The notes beneath the pieces are model-generated. The model was not told where the DNA came from. It searched no databases and saw nothing but the letters and a program-made list of their open reading frames with translations. From Rhodospirillaceae bacterium (GTDB lineage Bacteria > Pseudomonadota > Gammaproteobacteria > Steroidobacterales > Rariloculaceae), in the NCBI GenBank assembly GCA_002718345.1, contig PBDA01000030.1, positions 1 to 64,000 on the forward strand: DNA of 64,000 nucleotides, in the 5' to 3' direction. Within the stretch, counting starts at the first letter, position 1; every line of letters begins with the position of its first letter. Positions 17,269 through 26,327 of this stretch are shown here, one piece after another. Made by a program: the position numbers and the translations under genes.

Positions 17269-18315
17269 ATGTGGCCAGCAAAAAGACACCTGCTTGCGTT
17301 TTGTTCTTGCTTATTGATGTCTCAACTAGTTGTTGTGCCCATAAAGGCTGATGCCGTATCAGATTTTTATAAAGGGAGGCAGGTAAGGCTTTTGATCGGC
17401 TATAGTGCAGGTGGAGGGTATGATACCTACGCTCGCCTTCTTGCCAGACATTTGGGTAAGCACATACCAGGAAATCCAACAATTGTTCCGCAAAATATGC
17501 CGGGTGCGGGTAGCCTTACTTTGGCTAATTTTATATATAACGTTGCACCTAAAGATGGAAGTGTTATTGGAACATTTGCTCGTGGTATGGCTATGGAGCC
17601 ACTTTTATCAGGTATGGGCACGAGATTTAATGCTAACGAGTTTTCATGGATTGGTAGCTTGAACAACGAGGTCAGCGTTTGCGCTTCCTGGTATGAGTCA
17701 AATGTTAAGACTATGGAGGACTTGAATAATTATGAATTGATTGTAGGTGGAACAGGCTCAGGTGCTGACACTGATACCTTTCCTATAGTTATGGGTAACC
17801 TTATCACTCCCAATATAAAACTTATATCAGGTTACCCCGGTGGTAATGATGTGCTTCTAGCAATGGAGCGGGGTGAAGTAGATGGTCGCTGCGGTTGGTC
17901 TTGGTCTACAGTTGTTTCCAGGAGTAGTGACTGGTTAGCGGAGGGTCGAATAAATATTCTTGTGCAGTTAGCATTAGAAAAGCATCCTGATCTTCCCCAT
18001 ATCCCCTTAATTACAGAGTTTGCTGAGAACGATGATGAACTAATGGCGTTGGAATTGATTTTTGCACGTCAAGTTATGGGGCGACCGTATTTGGCACCAC
18101 CAGGTATTCCTATAGATCGGCTTACTGCCTTGAGAAATGCTTTTGAGGCAACAACTAATGATCCAGAATTTATCGCAGATGCAACACGTATTCAGCTTGA
18201 ACTCAATCCAGTTTCTGGTGAAGAGATAGATATTCTTATTTCGCGTATTTATGATGCTTCTGAAAATGCAGTTAGTCTTGCCTCTAAAGCAATTGTTAAG
18301 TCTGATGGGATGTGA
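17269..18315 (+). CDS. TTT (TctC/Bug family) solute-binding protein
   Basis: A 348-residue periplasmic carboxylate receptor. A GGGAGG ribosome site lies 9-15 bases before the ATG. The signal peptide ends around IKADA. The mature part has LLIGYSAGGGYDTYARL and the T-I-V-P-Q-N-M-P-G-A-G segment. It is directly upstream of the TctA-TctB fusion, so the two form a complete TTT importer with a two-component permease in one chain. It is close in style to the receptor at 455-1483 (GG/DT residues, NMPGGG/GAG). Confidence 0.92.
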   Translation: MWPAKRHLLAFCSCLLMSQLVVVPIKADAVSDFYKGRQVRLLIGYSAGGGYDTYARLLARHLGKHIPGNPTIVPQNMPGAGSLTLANFIYNVAPKDGSVIGTFARGMAMEPLLSGMGTRFNANEFSWIGSLNNEVSVCASWYESNVKTMEDLNNYELIVGGTGSGADTDTFPIVMGNLITPNIKLISGYPGGNDVLLAMERGEVDGRCGWSWSTVVSRSSDWLAEGRINILVQLALEKHPDLPHIPLITEFAENDDELMALELIFARQVMGRPYLAPPGIPIDRLTALRNAFEATTNDPEFIADATRIQLELNPVSGEEIDILISRIYDASENAVSLASKAIVKSDGM

Positions 18316-18397
18316 ATTAGTGAAAATTGATGACACTCGAAAGTTAAGGAAAAATGAATTCTTTGGTGTGTCAGCGTGAAAACGGGAGATTAATAAT

Positions 18398-20425
18398 TTG
18401 GAGGCAGGCGCACTCGAATTAGCAGTAAATGCATTGAGTGTAATGCTTGAGCCATCAAGGCTTATTCTTTTGGGTGCCGGTGTTTTAGTAGGTTTGACAA
18501 TAGGGGTCATTCCAGGGCTCGGTGGTATTGTAGGTATTGCGTTATTAATCCCATTCACTTTTGAGATGGATGCTTATTCAGCGTTTGCCTTTCTAATAGG
18601 TATTGGTGCTGTTACGACCACTTCAGACACTGTGCCAGCTGTACTTTTTGGCGTGCCTGGCACTACAGGCTCTGCAGCTACAATACTTGATGGACATCCT
18701 TTAGCCAAAACAGGACATGCTGGCCGAGCTTTTGGTGCGGCATACAGCGCATCACTTCTTGGTGGGTTAGCAGGAGCATTTCTTTTGGCAGTGAGTATCC
18801 CCGCTTTGAGACCAGTGATTTTATATCTTGGCTCGCCGGAGCTTTTGGCAATATGTGTTTTTGGATTGTCTATGGTTGCTGTTTTGAGTGGAAAGGCAGC
18901 ACTTAGAGGAATGGTAGCAGCTGGTATAGGTTTAATGATTGCCATGGTTGGTTCTGATCCGCAGACGGGAACCATGCGATGGACGTTTGACACATTTTAT
19001 TTGTGGGATGGGTTGCCACTGGTGCCAGTAACACTTGGTTTATTTGCTTTGCCTGAATTAGCAGATCTTGCAATTGGAAAAAAAAGTATTGGCCGTGTTC
19101 ATTCCGTCAATACCCGTTCTGGGCAGTTTCAGGGGATTAGGAATACTCTTCAGTATTGGTGGTTAGTTTTAAGGTGTAGTTGGATTGGGGCTGCATTAGG
19201 TGCTGTCCCTGGTATGGGATCTGCTGTTATAGATTGGTTAGCATATGGTCATGCTCTCAAGACAGAAAAAAATACCGAAAAATTTGGAAATGGTGATATT
19301 CGAGGAGTTATTGCATCAGAGAGTTCAAATAATGCAAAAGAAGGTGGTGCATTAGTTCCAACGCTTGCTTTTGGTGTTCCTGGCAGTGCCTCAATGGCTA
19401 TTTTATTAGGCGCATTTACAATGCATGGATTAGTTCCTGGTCCGGGAATGCTGACTGACAATTTGGATGTTACGTATTCAATTGTTTGGAGCCTTGCGCT
19501 TGCGAATGTTTTTGGCGCTGGTTTGTGTCTTTTATTGAGTAACCAGTTGGCTAAGGTTGCATCAATTCGTATTAGCGTATTACTTCCACTTGTCCTAGGG
19601 ATAATTTTTTTTGGAGCATTACAGGGTTCTCGACAGTGGGGAGACCTTAATGTTTTATTTGCCTTCGGTCTTCTTGGTTGGATTATGAAGCATTTAGGTT
19701 GGCCTAGGCCACCATTGATACTTGGTTTTGTTCTTGGAGATATTGTAGAGCGATATTTATTTATATCAGTTAATCGTTATGAGTGGACATGGCTGAGTAG
19801 ACCATTAGTAATTTTATTTTTCACATTAGCTATTGTAGGTCTTATTGGGCCTCTATTACGAAATCTTAAGGCTTCGTTTAAGTCAGATCAGACTAAGAGC
19901 TTCTTGCCCAAGTTTTCTATGTCTGCTTTTTTTACATTGATTGTTATTTTATTTCTCACGATTTATGTGCTTCTTGCTTCACAATGGAATTTTGAAGCGA
20001 GAATAGTTCCTTTGTTAGTAGGTTGCACAGCTTTGATGTGTGCCATTTTAAGTTTAATTAATCAGGTGTTTTTTCAACAGAGCGGAAACAAAACATCAAA
20101 TATTAATGAAAACACATCTCAATCGAATATTGATGATGTTTCAGTTGGATTCACGAAACATATGATGGTCGAGGGGTGTATATTTTTTGGGAATTGTGGG
20201 TTATTTATTTTATTAGCAAGAGTTACAGGAATGCTGTTAGCTGTTTTCTTGTTTGTTCTGCTATATATGTGTTTTTGGGGAAAAGAAGGCTTGAGTCGTG
20301 CTGCACTGTTTAGTTTAGGGGTAACTGGATTTAGTTGGCTGCTGTTTGACAGGGTATTATCTATTCCTTGGCCTCAGAATTTTCTCGGCAGTATTGTTCC
20401 AGTGCTCGGGCCATTTTTAAAATAG
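18398..20425 (+). CDS. TTT permease, TctA-TctB fusion
   Basis: A 675-residue membrane protein. Residues about 1-505 are a full TctA, with VIPGLGGIVG, FGVPGTTGSAAT and the duplicated VPGMGSAV and FGVPGSASMA motifs. Residues about 515-675 form a TctB-like four-helix unit separated by a polar linker (about 555-588). The TTG start at 18398 has GGGAGA 8 bases upstream. Standalone TctA is near 500 residues, so the extra 170 match the size and topology of TctB. No separate tctB lies next to it, which fits a genuine fusion rather than readthrough. It pairs with the TctC at 17269-18315. Confidence 0.9.
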   Translation: MEAGALELAVNALSVMLEPSRLILLGAGVLVGLTIGVIPGLGGIVGIALLIPFTFEMDAYSAFAFLIGIGAVTTTSDTVPAVLFGVPGTTGSAATILDGHPLAKTGHAGRAFGAAYSASLLGGLAGAFLLAVSIPALRPVILYLGSPELLAICVFGLSMVAVLSGKAALRGMVAAGIGLMIAMVGSDPQTGTMRWTFDTFYLWDGLPLVPVTLGLFALPELADLAIGKKSIGRVHSVNTRSGQFQGIRNTLQYWWLVLRCSWIGAALGAVPGMGSAVIDWLAYGHALKTEKNTEKFGNGDIRGVIASESSNNAKEGGALVPTLAFGVPGSASMAILLGAFTMHGLVPGPGMLTDNLDVTYSIVWSLALANVFGAGLCLLLSNQLAKVASIRISVLLPLVLGIIFFGALQGSRQWGDLNVLFAFGLLGWIMKHLGWPRPPLILGFVLGDIVERYLFISVNRYEWTWLSRPLVILFFTLAIVGLIGPLLRNLKASFKSDQTKSFLPKFSMSAFFTLIVILFLTIYVLLASQWNFEARIVPLLVGCTALMCAILSLINQVFFQQSGNKTSNINENTSQSNIDDVSVGFTKHMMVEGCIFFGNCGLFILLARVTGMLLAVFLFVLLYMCFWGKEGLSRAALFSLGVTGFSWLLFDRVLSIPWPQNFLGSIVPVLGPFLK

Positions 20426-20506
20426 ATGATCAAATGAATGTGCAGACATGAGTTGATAATAATTTTTAGTGTCGATTGTTTTTGTTTTTCTTATCGGTGA
20501 AATTAT

Positions 20507-21595
20507 ATGAAAGAAATTGATGAACCTAAGTTTCTTTTTGATCCATATCTTGATTGGGCAGAGGGGGAGGGTATACCTATTGTTGAAGATTTTGGTGTTG
20601 ATTTGAACAAAGTTGAAACGCGTTCATGGGATCGATTTGGTGCGGATGGTGCTTTGGTTCATTTGAAAGGTCGCGGGGATTTTCTGTGCATATTTCTTAT
20701 TGATATTGTGCCTGGTGGTAAATCAGTTCCACAGCAACATGTTTTTGAGGAGGTGATTTATGTGCTTGAAGGACAGGGTAGTACAACAGTAAAAACACAC
20801 GATGGTAGAACTCATAGTTTTGAATGGAGCAAAGGAAGTCTTTTTGCATTACCGCTAAATGCTACGTATCAGCACTTCAATGGTAGTGGAAAAAGAAAAG
20901 CAAGACTTTCATCTACTAATAATCTTCCTATGGTGATCAATTTGTTTCACAACGATGATTTTGTTTTTGACAATCCATTTGTTTTTGCTGAACGTCAGGG
21001 CAAGGAAAGTTTTTTTTCTGGCGAAGGTGATTTTATTCCTAAAAAACCTGGTAGGCACATGTGGGAAACTAACTTTGTGCCAGATGTTAGGGAATTTGAA
21101 CTTGTCAAATGGGAAAAACGCGGAGCGGGTGGTTCAAACATGATGTTTGTTCTAGCAGATGGGACAATGCACGCGCACTCATCAGAAATGCCGGTAGGCA
21201 CTTATAAAAAAGCTCATCGTCATGGTGCTGATTTTCATGTTTCCTGTATTACAGGGACTGGGTATTCGCTACTCTGGTATGAACAAGATGAAGAGTTTGT
21301 AAGGGTTGATTGGGATCATGGTGTTGTATTTGCACCACCCGATGGAATGTACCATCAGCATTTTAATACAAGTCCATTACCAGCTAGGTATTTAGCTATA
21401 GCTCTCGGTGGTTTGCGGTATCCCATGTTGGCTGAGAAACGAGCTGTTTTTGCAGGCATGGATGTAAACGTTCGAGATGGAGGAGCACAAATTGAATATG
21501 AGGACCAGGATCCACGTATTCATGAAATATATCTTGAGGCTCTTAAGAAAAATGGGGTTTCCTCCGGGATGGATGGTTTTTTCAGTAAAGCCTAA
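20507..21595 (+). CDS. Bicupin protein (tandem copy 1)
   Basis: A 362-residue bicupin, ATG start. N-domain motif 1 is QQHVFEEVIYVLEGQGSTT, motif 2 TYQHFNGSG. C-domain motif 1 is KKAHRHGADFHVSCI, giving H-x-H plus a third His, and motif 2 is PPDGMYHQHFN. The N-domain lacks the H-x-H pair, so the C-domain is the likely metal site. It is the neighbour of a near-identical-length tandem copy at 21624, with long identical stretches by eye, so the pair arose by duplication. It sits between the TTT fusion and the second EutA-like gene. A catalytic or substrate-binding role in the pathway is likely but unproven. Confidence 0.85.
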   Translation: MKEIDEPKFLFDPYLDWAEGEGIPIVEDFGVDLNKVETRSWDRFGADGALVHLKGRGDFLCIFLIDIVPGGKSVPQQHVFEEVIYVLEGQGSTTVKTHDGRTHSFEWSKGSLFALPLNATYQHFNGSGKRKARLSSTNNLPMVINLFHNDDFVFDNPFVFAERQGKESFFSGEGDFIPKKPGRHMWETNFVPDVREFELVKWEKRGAGGSNMMFVLADGTMHAHSSEMPVGTYKKAHRHGADFHVSCITGTGYSLLWYEQDEEFVRVDWDHGVVFAPPDGMYHQHFNTSPLPARYLAIALGGLRYPMLAEKRAVFAGMDVNVRDGGAQIEYEDQDPRIHEIYLEALKKNGVSSGMDGFFSKA

Positions 21596-21623
21596 TGAGA
21601 TTACAGTTTTATAACTAGTTACT

Positions 21624-22718
21624 ATGAGACAAAAAAAAGAAGAAGCAAAATTTCTTTCAGATCCTTATTTAGAATGGGTCAATAAAGAAGGTATACCTAT
21701 TACTATAGGGCTTGGAATAAATTTGTTGGATATCGATACTAGGCCATGGGAAAGAGTAGGAGTAAATGCTGGTCTCGCTCATCTTGATGGCCGTGGTGAT
21801 TTTGTGTCAATTTTCGTCTTGGATATTCCGCCGGGAGGGAAAACTGAGTCACAGCAGCATCTTTTTGAAGAAGTAGTGTACGTTCTTGAGGGTCACGGTA
21901 GTACTACAGTAAAAACCATTGATGGTAAAACCCACAGTTTTGAATGGGGGCCGAAGAGTCTTTTCGCTTTGCCGCTGAATGCTGAGTATCGACATTTCAA
22001 TGGAAGTGGTCGTGCAAAAGTACGTCTTTCATCAACCAACAACCTCCCATTAGTGATGAATCTTTATCACAACGAAGACTTTATCTTTAAAAATAAGTTT
22101 GAGTTGCCAGAACGTGCTGGAAAAGCAGGCTATTTTTCAGGTGAAGGGGAATTTATTCCTAAGAGGCCTGGTAGACATATGTGGGAGACTAATTTTGTGC
22201 CCAATGTCAGTGAGTTTGAGCTTAAAACTTGGGATAAGCGTGGTGCAGGTAGTTCAAATATGAAATTTATTCTTGCTGATGGGACTATGCATGCCCATTC
22301 ATCAGAGATGCCTGTAGGTACATACAAGAAAGCCCATAGGCATGGTCCTGATTTCCATGTTTTTAATGTGACTGGTAAAGGATATTCACTTCTATGGTAC
22401 GAGGGTGACAATGATTTTCAACGTGTGGATTGGACTCACGGGGTAGTATTTGCACCACCAGATGGGATGTATCATCAGCACTACAACACCAGCAAGAATC
22501 CTGCTCGTTATCTTGCGATTGCCTTGGGAAGTTTAAGGTATCCATTTACATCTGCAAAAAGAAACTTATTTGAAGGAGTGGATGTAAGCATTCGCGATGG
22601 GGGAGCGCAAATAGAGTATGAGGATCAGGATTCACGAATTCACCAGATTTATCTGAGTGAACTCGCTGATGCTGGTGTGGCTTCTCAAATGAGCGATTAT
22701 ATTGATGAAAGTGTCTGA
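21624..22718 (+). CDS. Bicupin protein (tandem copy 2)
   Basis: A 364-residue paralogue of the gene 28 bases upstream. The whole C-terminal half is largely the same, with HAHSSEMPVGTYKKAHRHG and VFAPPDGMYHQH. The N-domain motif 1 is QQHLFEEVVYVLEGHGS, motif 2 EYRHFNGSG. Its end overlaps the start of the EutA-like gene (stop at 22716-22718, EutA start at 22705), indicating tight co-translation. Retaining two full copies suggests distinct substrates or a heteromer (inference). Confidence 0.85.
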   Translation: MRQKKEEAKFLSDPYLEWVNKEGIPITIGLGINLLDIDTRPWERVGVNAGLAHLDGRGDFVSIFVLDIPPGGKTESQQHLFEEVVYVLEGHGSTTVKTIDGKTHSFEWGPKSLFALPLNAEYRHFNGSGRAKVRLSSTNNLPLVMNLYHNEDFIFKNKFELPERAGKAGYFSGEGEFIPKRPGRHMWETNFVPNVSEFELKTWDKRGAGSSNMKFILADGTMHAHSSEMPVGTYKKAHRHGPDFHVFNVTGKGYSLLWYEGDNDFQRVDWTHGVVFAPPDGMYHQHYNTSKNPARYLAIALGSLRYPFTSAKRNLFEGVDVSIRDGGAQIEYEDQDSRIHQIYLSELADAGVASQMSDYIDESV

Positions 22719-24291
22719 ATTGTTGGGGTTAAGTGGAACATCGCCCGAAGTCTTTCAGCCTAGTTATATTCTGCATGATTTGGGCTTTGATCATCTGCAC
22801 CCAACTGAAGAAGAGCAAAAGAAATTAAGCGATACGATTTGGTCTGCAGATAATATTATTTTAACTACTGTTGGTGTTGACATAGGTTCTTCGACTTCCC
22901 ATTTAATGTTTTCGCGTGTGCATTTACAACGTTTGTCAGAAGCTCTTTCAAGCAGGTTTGTCATTGTTAATCGGGAAATGTTGTGGAGATCGCCTATTAT
23001 TTTAACGCCGTATGTTTCAGGGGTAACGATAGACGCAAATCGTTTAGCATCATTTATTTTTGGCTCGTACAAAAAAGCTAACTTAAAAGCTGAAGATATC
23101 GATAGCGGAGCAGTTATTCTCACTGGCGAAGCACTTAAAAGGAAAAATGCTAGAGCAATAGCTGAGTTGTTTGCTGATCAGTCAGGTAAGTTTGTTTGTG
23201 CATCTGCAGGACATCATCTTGAAGCAGTCATGGCTGCTCACGGTTCTGGTGTAGTTAAGTATTCTAGGCAGTCACATAAATCAATTCTTAACGTAGATAT
23301 AGGTGGAGGTACTACGAAACTAGCGCTTGCTCATGAAGGACAAGTTATTGGGCAATCTGCAGTAGCAGTTGGGGGTAGATTGGTAGCTTTTGGGACCAAG
23401 GACGAGCTGATTCGAGTAGAAGAGCCGGCATTGGAGATAGCAGATAGTGTAGGTGTAAAACTTGAGCTTGGTAAAACCTTAAGTCCTGCAGATAAGCAAA
23501 AAATAATTCAAGCAATGGTTGATGTTCTCGTCTCAGCCTGTAATTTTGAGTCATGGCAAGGATTAGGAAAAAAGCTCGCCCTCACGCCTTTTTTGGAGAA
23601 GAAAAAAACTGTAGATGCGATAAGTTTTTCAGGTGGAGTAGCTGAATACATTTTTAAACGAGAACAGTCTGATCATGGTGATATTGGTGTTGAATTAGCA
23701 AATGGGATTGTCACAGCTTTAAAAAACAAAGAGATTTCTTATTCAGTGTATGATCCGGGCAATGGTATTCGAGCCACTGTAATAGGAGCATCTCAATTTT
23801 CAGTTCAGGTCAGTGGTAATACAATTTTTATTTCTTCTGATAACTTGCTACCTTTAAGGAATATACCAGTAGTTAAGTTAAGTTCTAGTCTAAACAAAAC
23901 AATTAATGCTGAAGAAGTTTCAAAAGATATTATTGAGTCCCTTAAATCATTTGATATTACCGAGGGAACAGACCCTGTTGCTTTAGCTTTTCGATGGCAG
24001 GGAGATCCTTTGCATGAGCGCCTTTATCAACTAGCTTGTGGCATTTGTAGTGGTTTTCCTAAGACTATTAAGTGTAATACACCTTTAATATTGGTAATGG
24101 ATGGTGATGTTGGGAGAACTGTTGGTGAAATTCTGAAAAATGAACTTGATGTCATTTGTGACATTATTTCGATTGATGGAATTGAGCTTAAGTCATTTGA
24201 TTATGTGGATATTGGCGAGATCATTAGGCCAACTAATGTTGTGCCATTGGTAATAAAGTCTTTGCTATTTTCAGCTGGGGACACAGATTAA
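22705..24291 (+). CDS. EutA-like ATPase (second copy)
   Basis: About 528 residues, homologous end to end to the EutA-like protein at 15.1-16.7 kb. Phosphate-1 is DIGSSTS near residue 59, phosphate-2 is DIGGGTT near 198, the adenosine motif is FSGGVAEY, and the ending is FDYVDIGEIIRP then VPLVIKSLLF. I chose the ATG at 22705; the TTG at 22702 and GTG at 22711 are alternatives. It overlaps the bicupin gene and is followed after 2 bases by the MFS gene. No EutB/EutC partner is visible. It is the reactivase-like ATPase of the plus-strand unit of bicupins, MFS, aldolase, UbiD and CoA transferase. Confidence 0.85.
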   Translation: MKVSELLGLSGTSPEVFQPSYILHDLGFDHLHPTEEEQKKLSDTIWSADNIILTTVGVDIGSSTSHLMFSRVHLQRLSEALSSRFVIVNREMLWRSPIILTPYVSGVTIDANRLASFIFGSYKKANLKAEDIDSGAVILTGEALKRKNARAIAELFADQSGKFVCASAGHHLEAVMAAHGSGVVKYSRQSHKSILNVDIGGGTTKLALAHEGQVIGQSAVAVGGRLVAFGTKDELIRVEEPALEIADSVGVKLELGKTLSPADKQKIIQAMVDVLVSACNFESWQGLGKKLALTPFLEKKKTVDAISFSGGVAEYIFKREQSDHGDIGVELANGIVTALKNKEISYSVYDPGNGIRATVIGASQFSVQVSGNTIFISSDNLLPLRNIPVVKLSSSLNKTINAEEVSKDIIESLKSFDITEGTDPVALAFRWQGDPLHERLYQLACGICSGFPKTIKCNTPLILVMDGDVGRTVGEILKNELDVICDIISIDGIELKSFDYVDIGEIIRPTNVVPLVIKSLLFSAGDTD

Positions 24292-24293
24292 TT

Positions 24294-25511
24294 TTGTTTT
24301 TTAAAACTGATATCAAATCAGATGCAAAGATTTTGAGTCTGGTATCGGCAGGACATTTTGTTAGCCATTTTATGACGCTAACGCTTCCTCCACTTTTTCC
24401 TTTTCTTCAAGCTGATTTTTCAATGAGTTATACCGAGCTTGGCTTCATAATGACTCTGTTTGCATTATCAACTGGTATTTTTCAGATACCAATTGGATTC
24501 CTTGTGGATCGCATTGGTGCTTTTTGTGTTTTGCTCATTGGGCTTTCAGTTCTGTGTTTGTCTATTGGAGCTATTGGGTTCTCAAATTCTCAATGGACCT
24601 TGGGGGCTTTAGTTATTCTTGCTGGTATAGCTAATAGTGTTTTTCATCCTGCAGATTATGCGGTGCTTACTTCCGTAATCAAGCCAGTGCGATTAGGAAA
24701 GGCCTTTGGTGTACATACCTTTGCAGGTCATTTAGGGAATGCTATAGCGCCGATAACAATTATTTATCTTGCTCTAGCTTGGAGTTGGCGTATTGCACTT
24801 GTTTTTGTTTCGGCTGTGGGTCTGGTCATCATGGTGTGCATGTTTTTTGGTATACGTAATAATGATATTGACTCTAATCTAACAAAAGAAAACTTAAATG
24901 AATCTGGAGGGCTCCAGGAAAGAGAGGAGAAGAATTCAATTCGTATATTTTTTTCTATACCTCTTTTAAAGCTTTTTGTTTTTTTTGTATTAACTGCCGC
25001 TGCTTCCAATGGGATGCAAACTTTTTCTGTTAGTGCGCTAGTTGCGCTTTTTGATACCCCAATAGTAATTGCAAGTGCTTCGCTAACAGCTTTTTTATTT
25101 GCCACATCAGTAGGTATTCTTCTCGGTGGGGTTCTTGCTGATTATACAGGCAGGCATGATCTTATTGCTGCTGTAGCCTTTGGTTTGACCGCTATTATTA
25201 TTGGGTTCATTGGTGCAGTACCATTTTCTTCGCTAATTCTGATTTTGTTACTTACAATTGCAGGTTTACTTCAGGGTGTAATTCGACCAGCCAGAGATAT
25301 GTTAGTACACGCTGCCGCTCCTGCTGGAGAAACAGGAAAGGTTTTTGGTTTTGTCACAACGGGGATAAACGTTGGGGCAGCTCTCATGCCACTAATATTA
25401 GGTTGGTTGGTAGATCGTGGAGCTGTAAGGTGGGTTTTTTGGCTTATCGCTCTATCAATGGTTTTGGCATTGTTGACTGTTCTTACAACTAAAAATTCTG
25501 TGGACAATTAG
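24294..25511 (+). CDS. MFS transporter
   Basis: A 405-residue major facilitator protein, about 12 membrane helices. The conserved loop between helices 2 and 3 reads GFLVDRIGA, a variant of the GxLaDrxGrk motif, and a second copy after helix 8 reads GGVLADYTGRHD. The N-terminal HFVSHFMTLTLPPLFPFLQ resembles the fosmidomycin-resistance-like group. A TTG start lies 2 bases after the EutA-like stop codon, so translation is coupled. It probably imports or exports a compound of the local pathway; an export role for an intermediate is equally possible. Confidence 0.85.
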   Translation: MFFKTDIKSDAKILSLVSAGHFVSHFMTLTLPPLFPFLQADFSMSYTELGFIMTLFALSTGIFQIPIGFLVDRIGAFCVLLIGLSVLCLSIGAIGFSNSQWTLGALVILAGIANSVFHPADYAVLTSVIKPVRLGKAFGVHTFAGHLGNAIAPITIIYLALAWSWRIALVFVSAVGLVIMVCMFFGIRNNDIDSNLTKENLNESGGLQEREEKNSIRIFFSIPLLKLFVFFVLTAAASNGMQTFSVSALVALFDTPIVIASASLTAFLFATSVGILLGGVLADYTGRHDLIAAVAFGLTAIIIGFIGAVPFSSLILILLLTIAGLLQGVIRPARDMLVHAAAPAGETGKVFGFVTTGINVGAALMPLILGWLVDRGAVRWVFWLIALSMVLALLTVLTTKNSVDN

Positions 25512-25550
25512 AGTTTTAGTAGGTAGGGGTATTAGTTTGATTGCATTCTT

Positions 25551-26288
25551 ATGGATAACGCACACACTAGATTAAGTCTGGCTGCATGTATTCGACTTCT
25601 TCATGCCGAAGGAATACTTACATATAACGGACACATTAGTGTGCGAGCCTCTGAAGACAATCATTTTTTTATACATTCTTTACTTGATCCTCGCTCTGAT
25701 GTTTTGCCAGAAAATATTGTTCTTCTAGATTTAGATGGTAGAGTAGTTGAGGCTACAGAAGGTCGAAAGCCCCCGAGTGAATTTCATATTCATTCAGAAA
25801 TTTATCGTCATCGTCCTGATATACATGCTATTGCTCATACGCATTCTGATGCAGCTATAGCATTTACGCTAGTCAGTGATAATCCATTAAGTGTGATGCG
25901 AGCTGACGCTATTCATTGGTCTGACGGAGTGCCTGTACATCCTGACCCTACTAGAATTAATACTTCGAAAAAGGGGAAGGAATTGTGTGAAACCCTTGGA
26001 GCTAAGAGCGCGGTTTTATTGCGATCTCATGGTGCAGTTATTGTTGGGTCTGGGCTCCTGAACATTTTTATGTTGGCTATTCATTTTGAAGAGAATGCAC
26101 AAGCGCAATTCCTTGCATCAAAACTTGGTGAGCTTAAGCCTTTGAGCTCAATTGAAATAGAGGCCTTGAAGAACAGTTCTTCGCCTGAGTTTTACGTCCA
26201 TTATGCAAATAAAATATGGAGTTATTATGTAAGTCGAGGCCAGAAAAAAGGTGTCATACCTAAGACGTGGTCAAATAAACTGCTATGA
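25551..26288 (+). CDS. Class II aldolase/adducin family protein
   Basis: A 245-residue protein of the FucA/RhaD/adducin-head family. Zinc ligands are in HTHSDAA (H-x-H) and a later LLRSHGAVIVG with His. The GHISVR-type (NGHISVRA) substrate-binding segment sits near residue 26 and PPSEFHIH near residue 82 provides the catalytic acidic residue. The family cleaves 2-hydroxy or 2-keto acid aldols; some members decarboxylate hydroxylated acids. It is in line with MFS upstream and UbiD downstream, so it is probably a lyase of the same route. Confidence 0.88.
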   Translation: MDNAHTRLSLAACIRLLHAEGILTYNGHISVRASEDNHFFIHSLLDPRSDVLPENIVLLDLDGRVVEATEGRKPPSEFHIHSEIYRHRPDIHAIAHTHSDAAIAFTLVSDNPLSVMRADAIHWSDGVPVHPDPTRINTSKKGKELCETLGAKSAVLLRSHGAVIVGSGLLNIFMLAIHFEENAQAQFLASKLGELKPLSSIEIEALKNSSSPEFYVHYANKIWSYYVSRGQKKGVIPKTWSNKLL

Positions 26289-26327
26289 TTAATGCCTGCG
26301 ATGAGATACATCTGAGATAGTGAAAAC

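Noticed and set aside
18040-18558. 172-residue open frame opposite the TctC/TctAB junction
   Set aside because: It is antisense to two confident genes, has no family features, and its composition follows the complement of the coding strand.
22791-23123. 110-residue minus-strand frame inside the EutA-like gene
   Set aside because: It is a shadow of the ATPase coding frame with no domain features.
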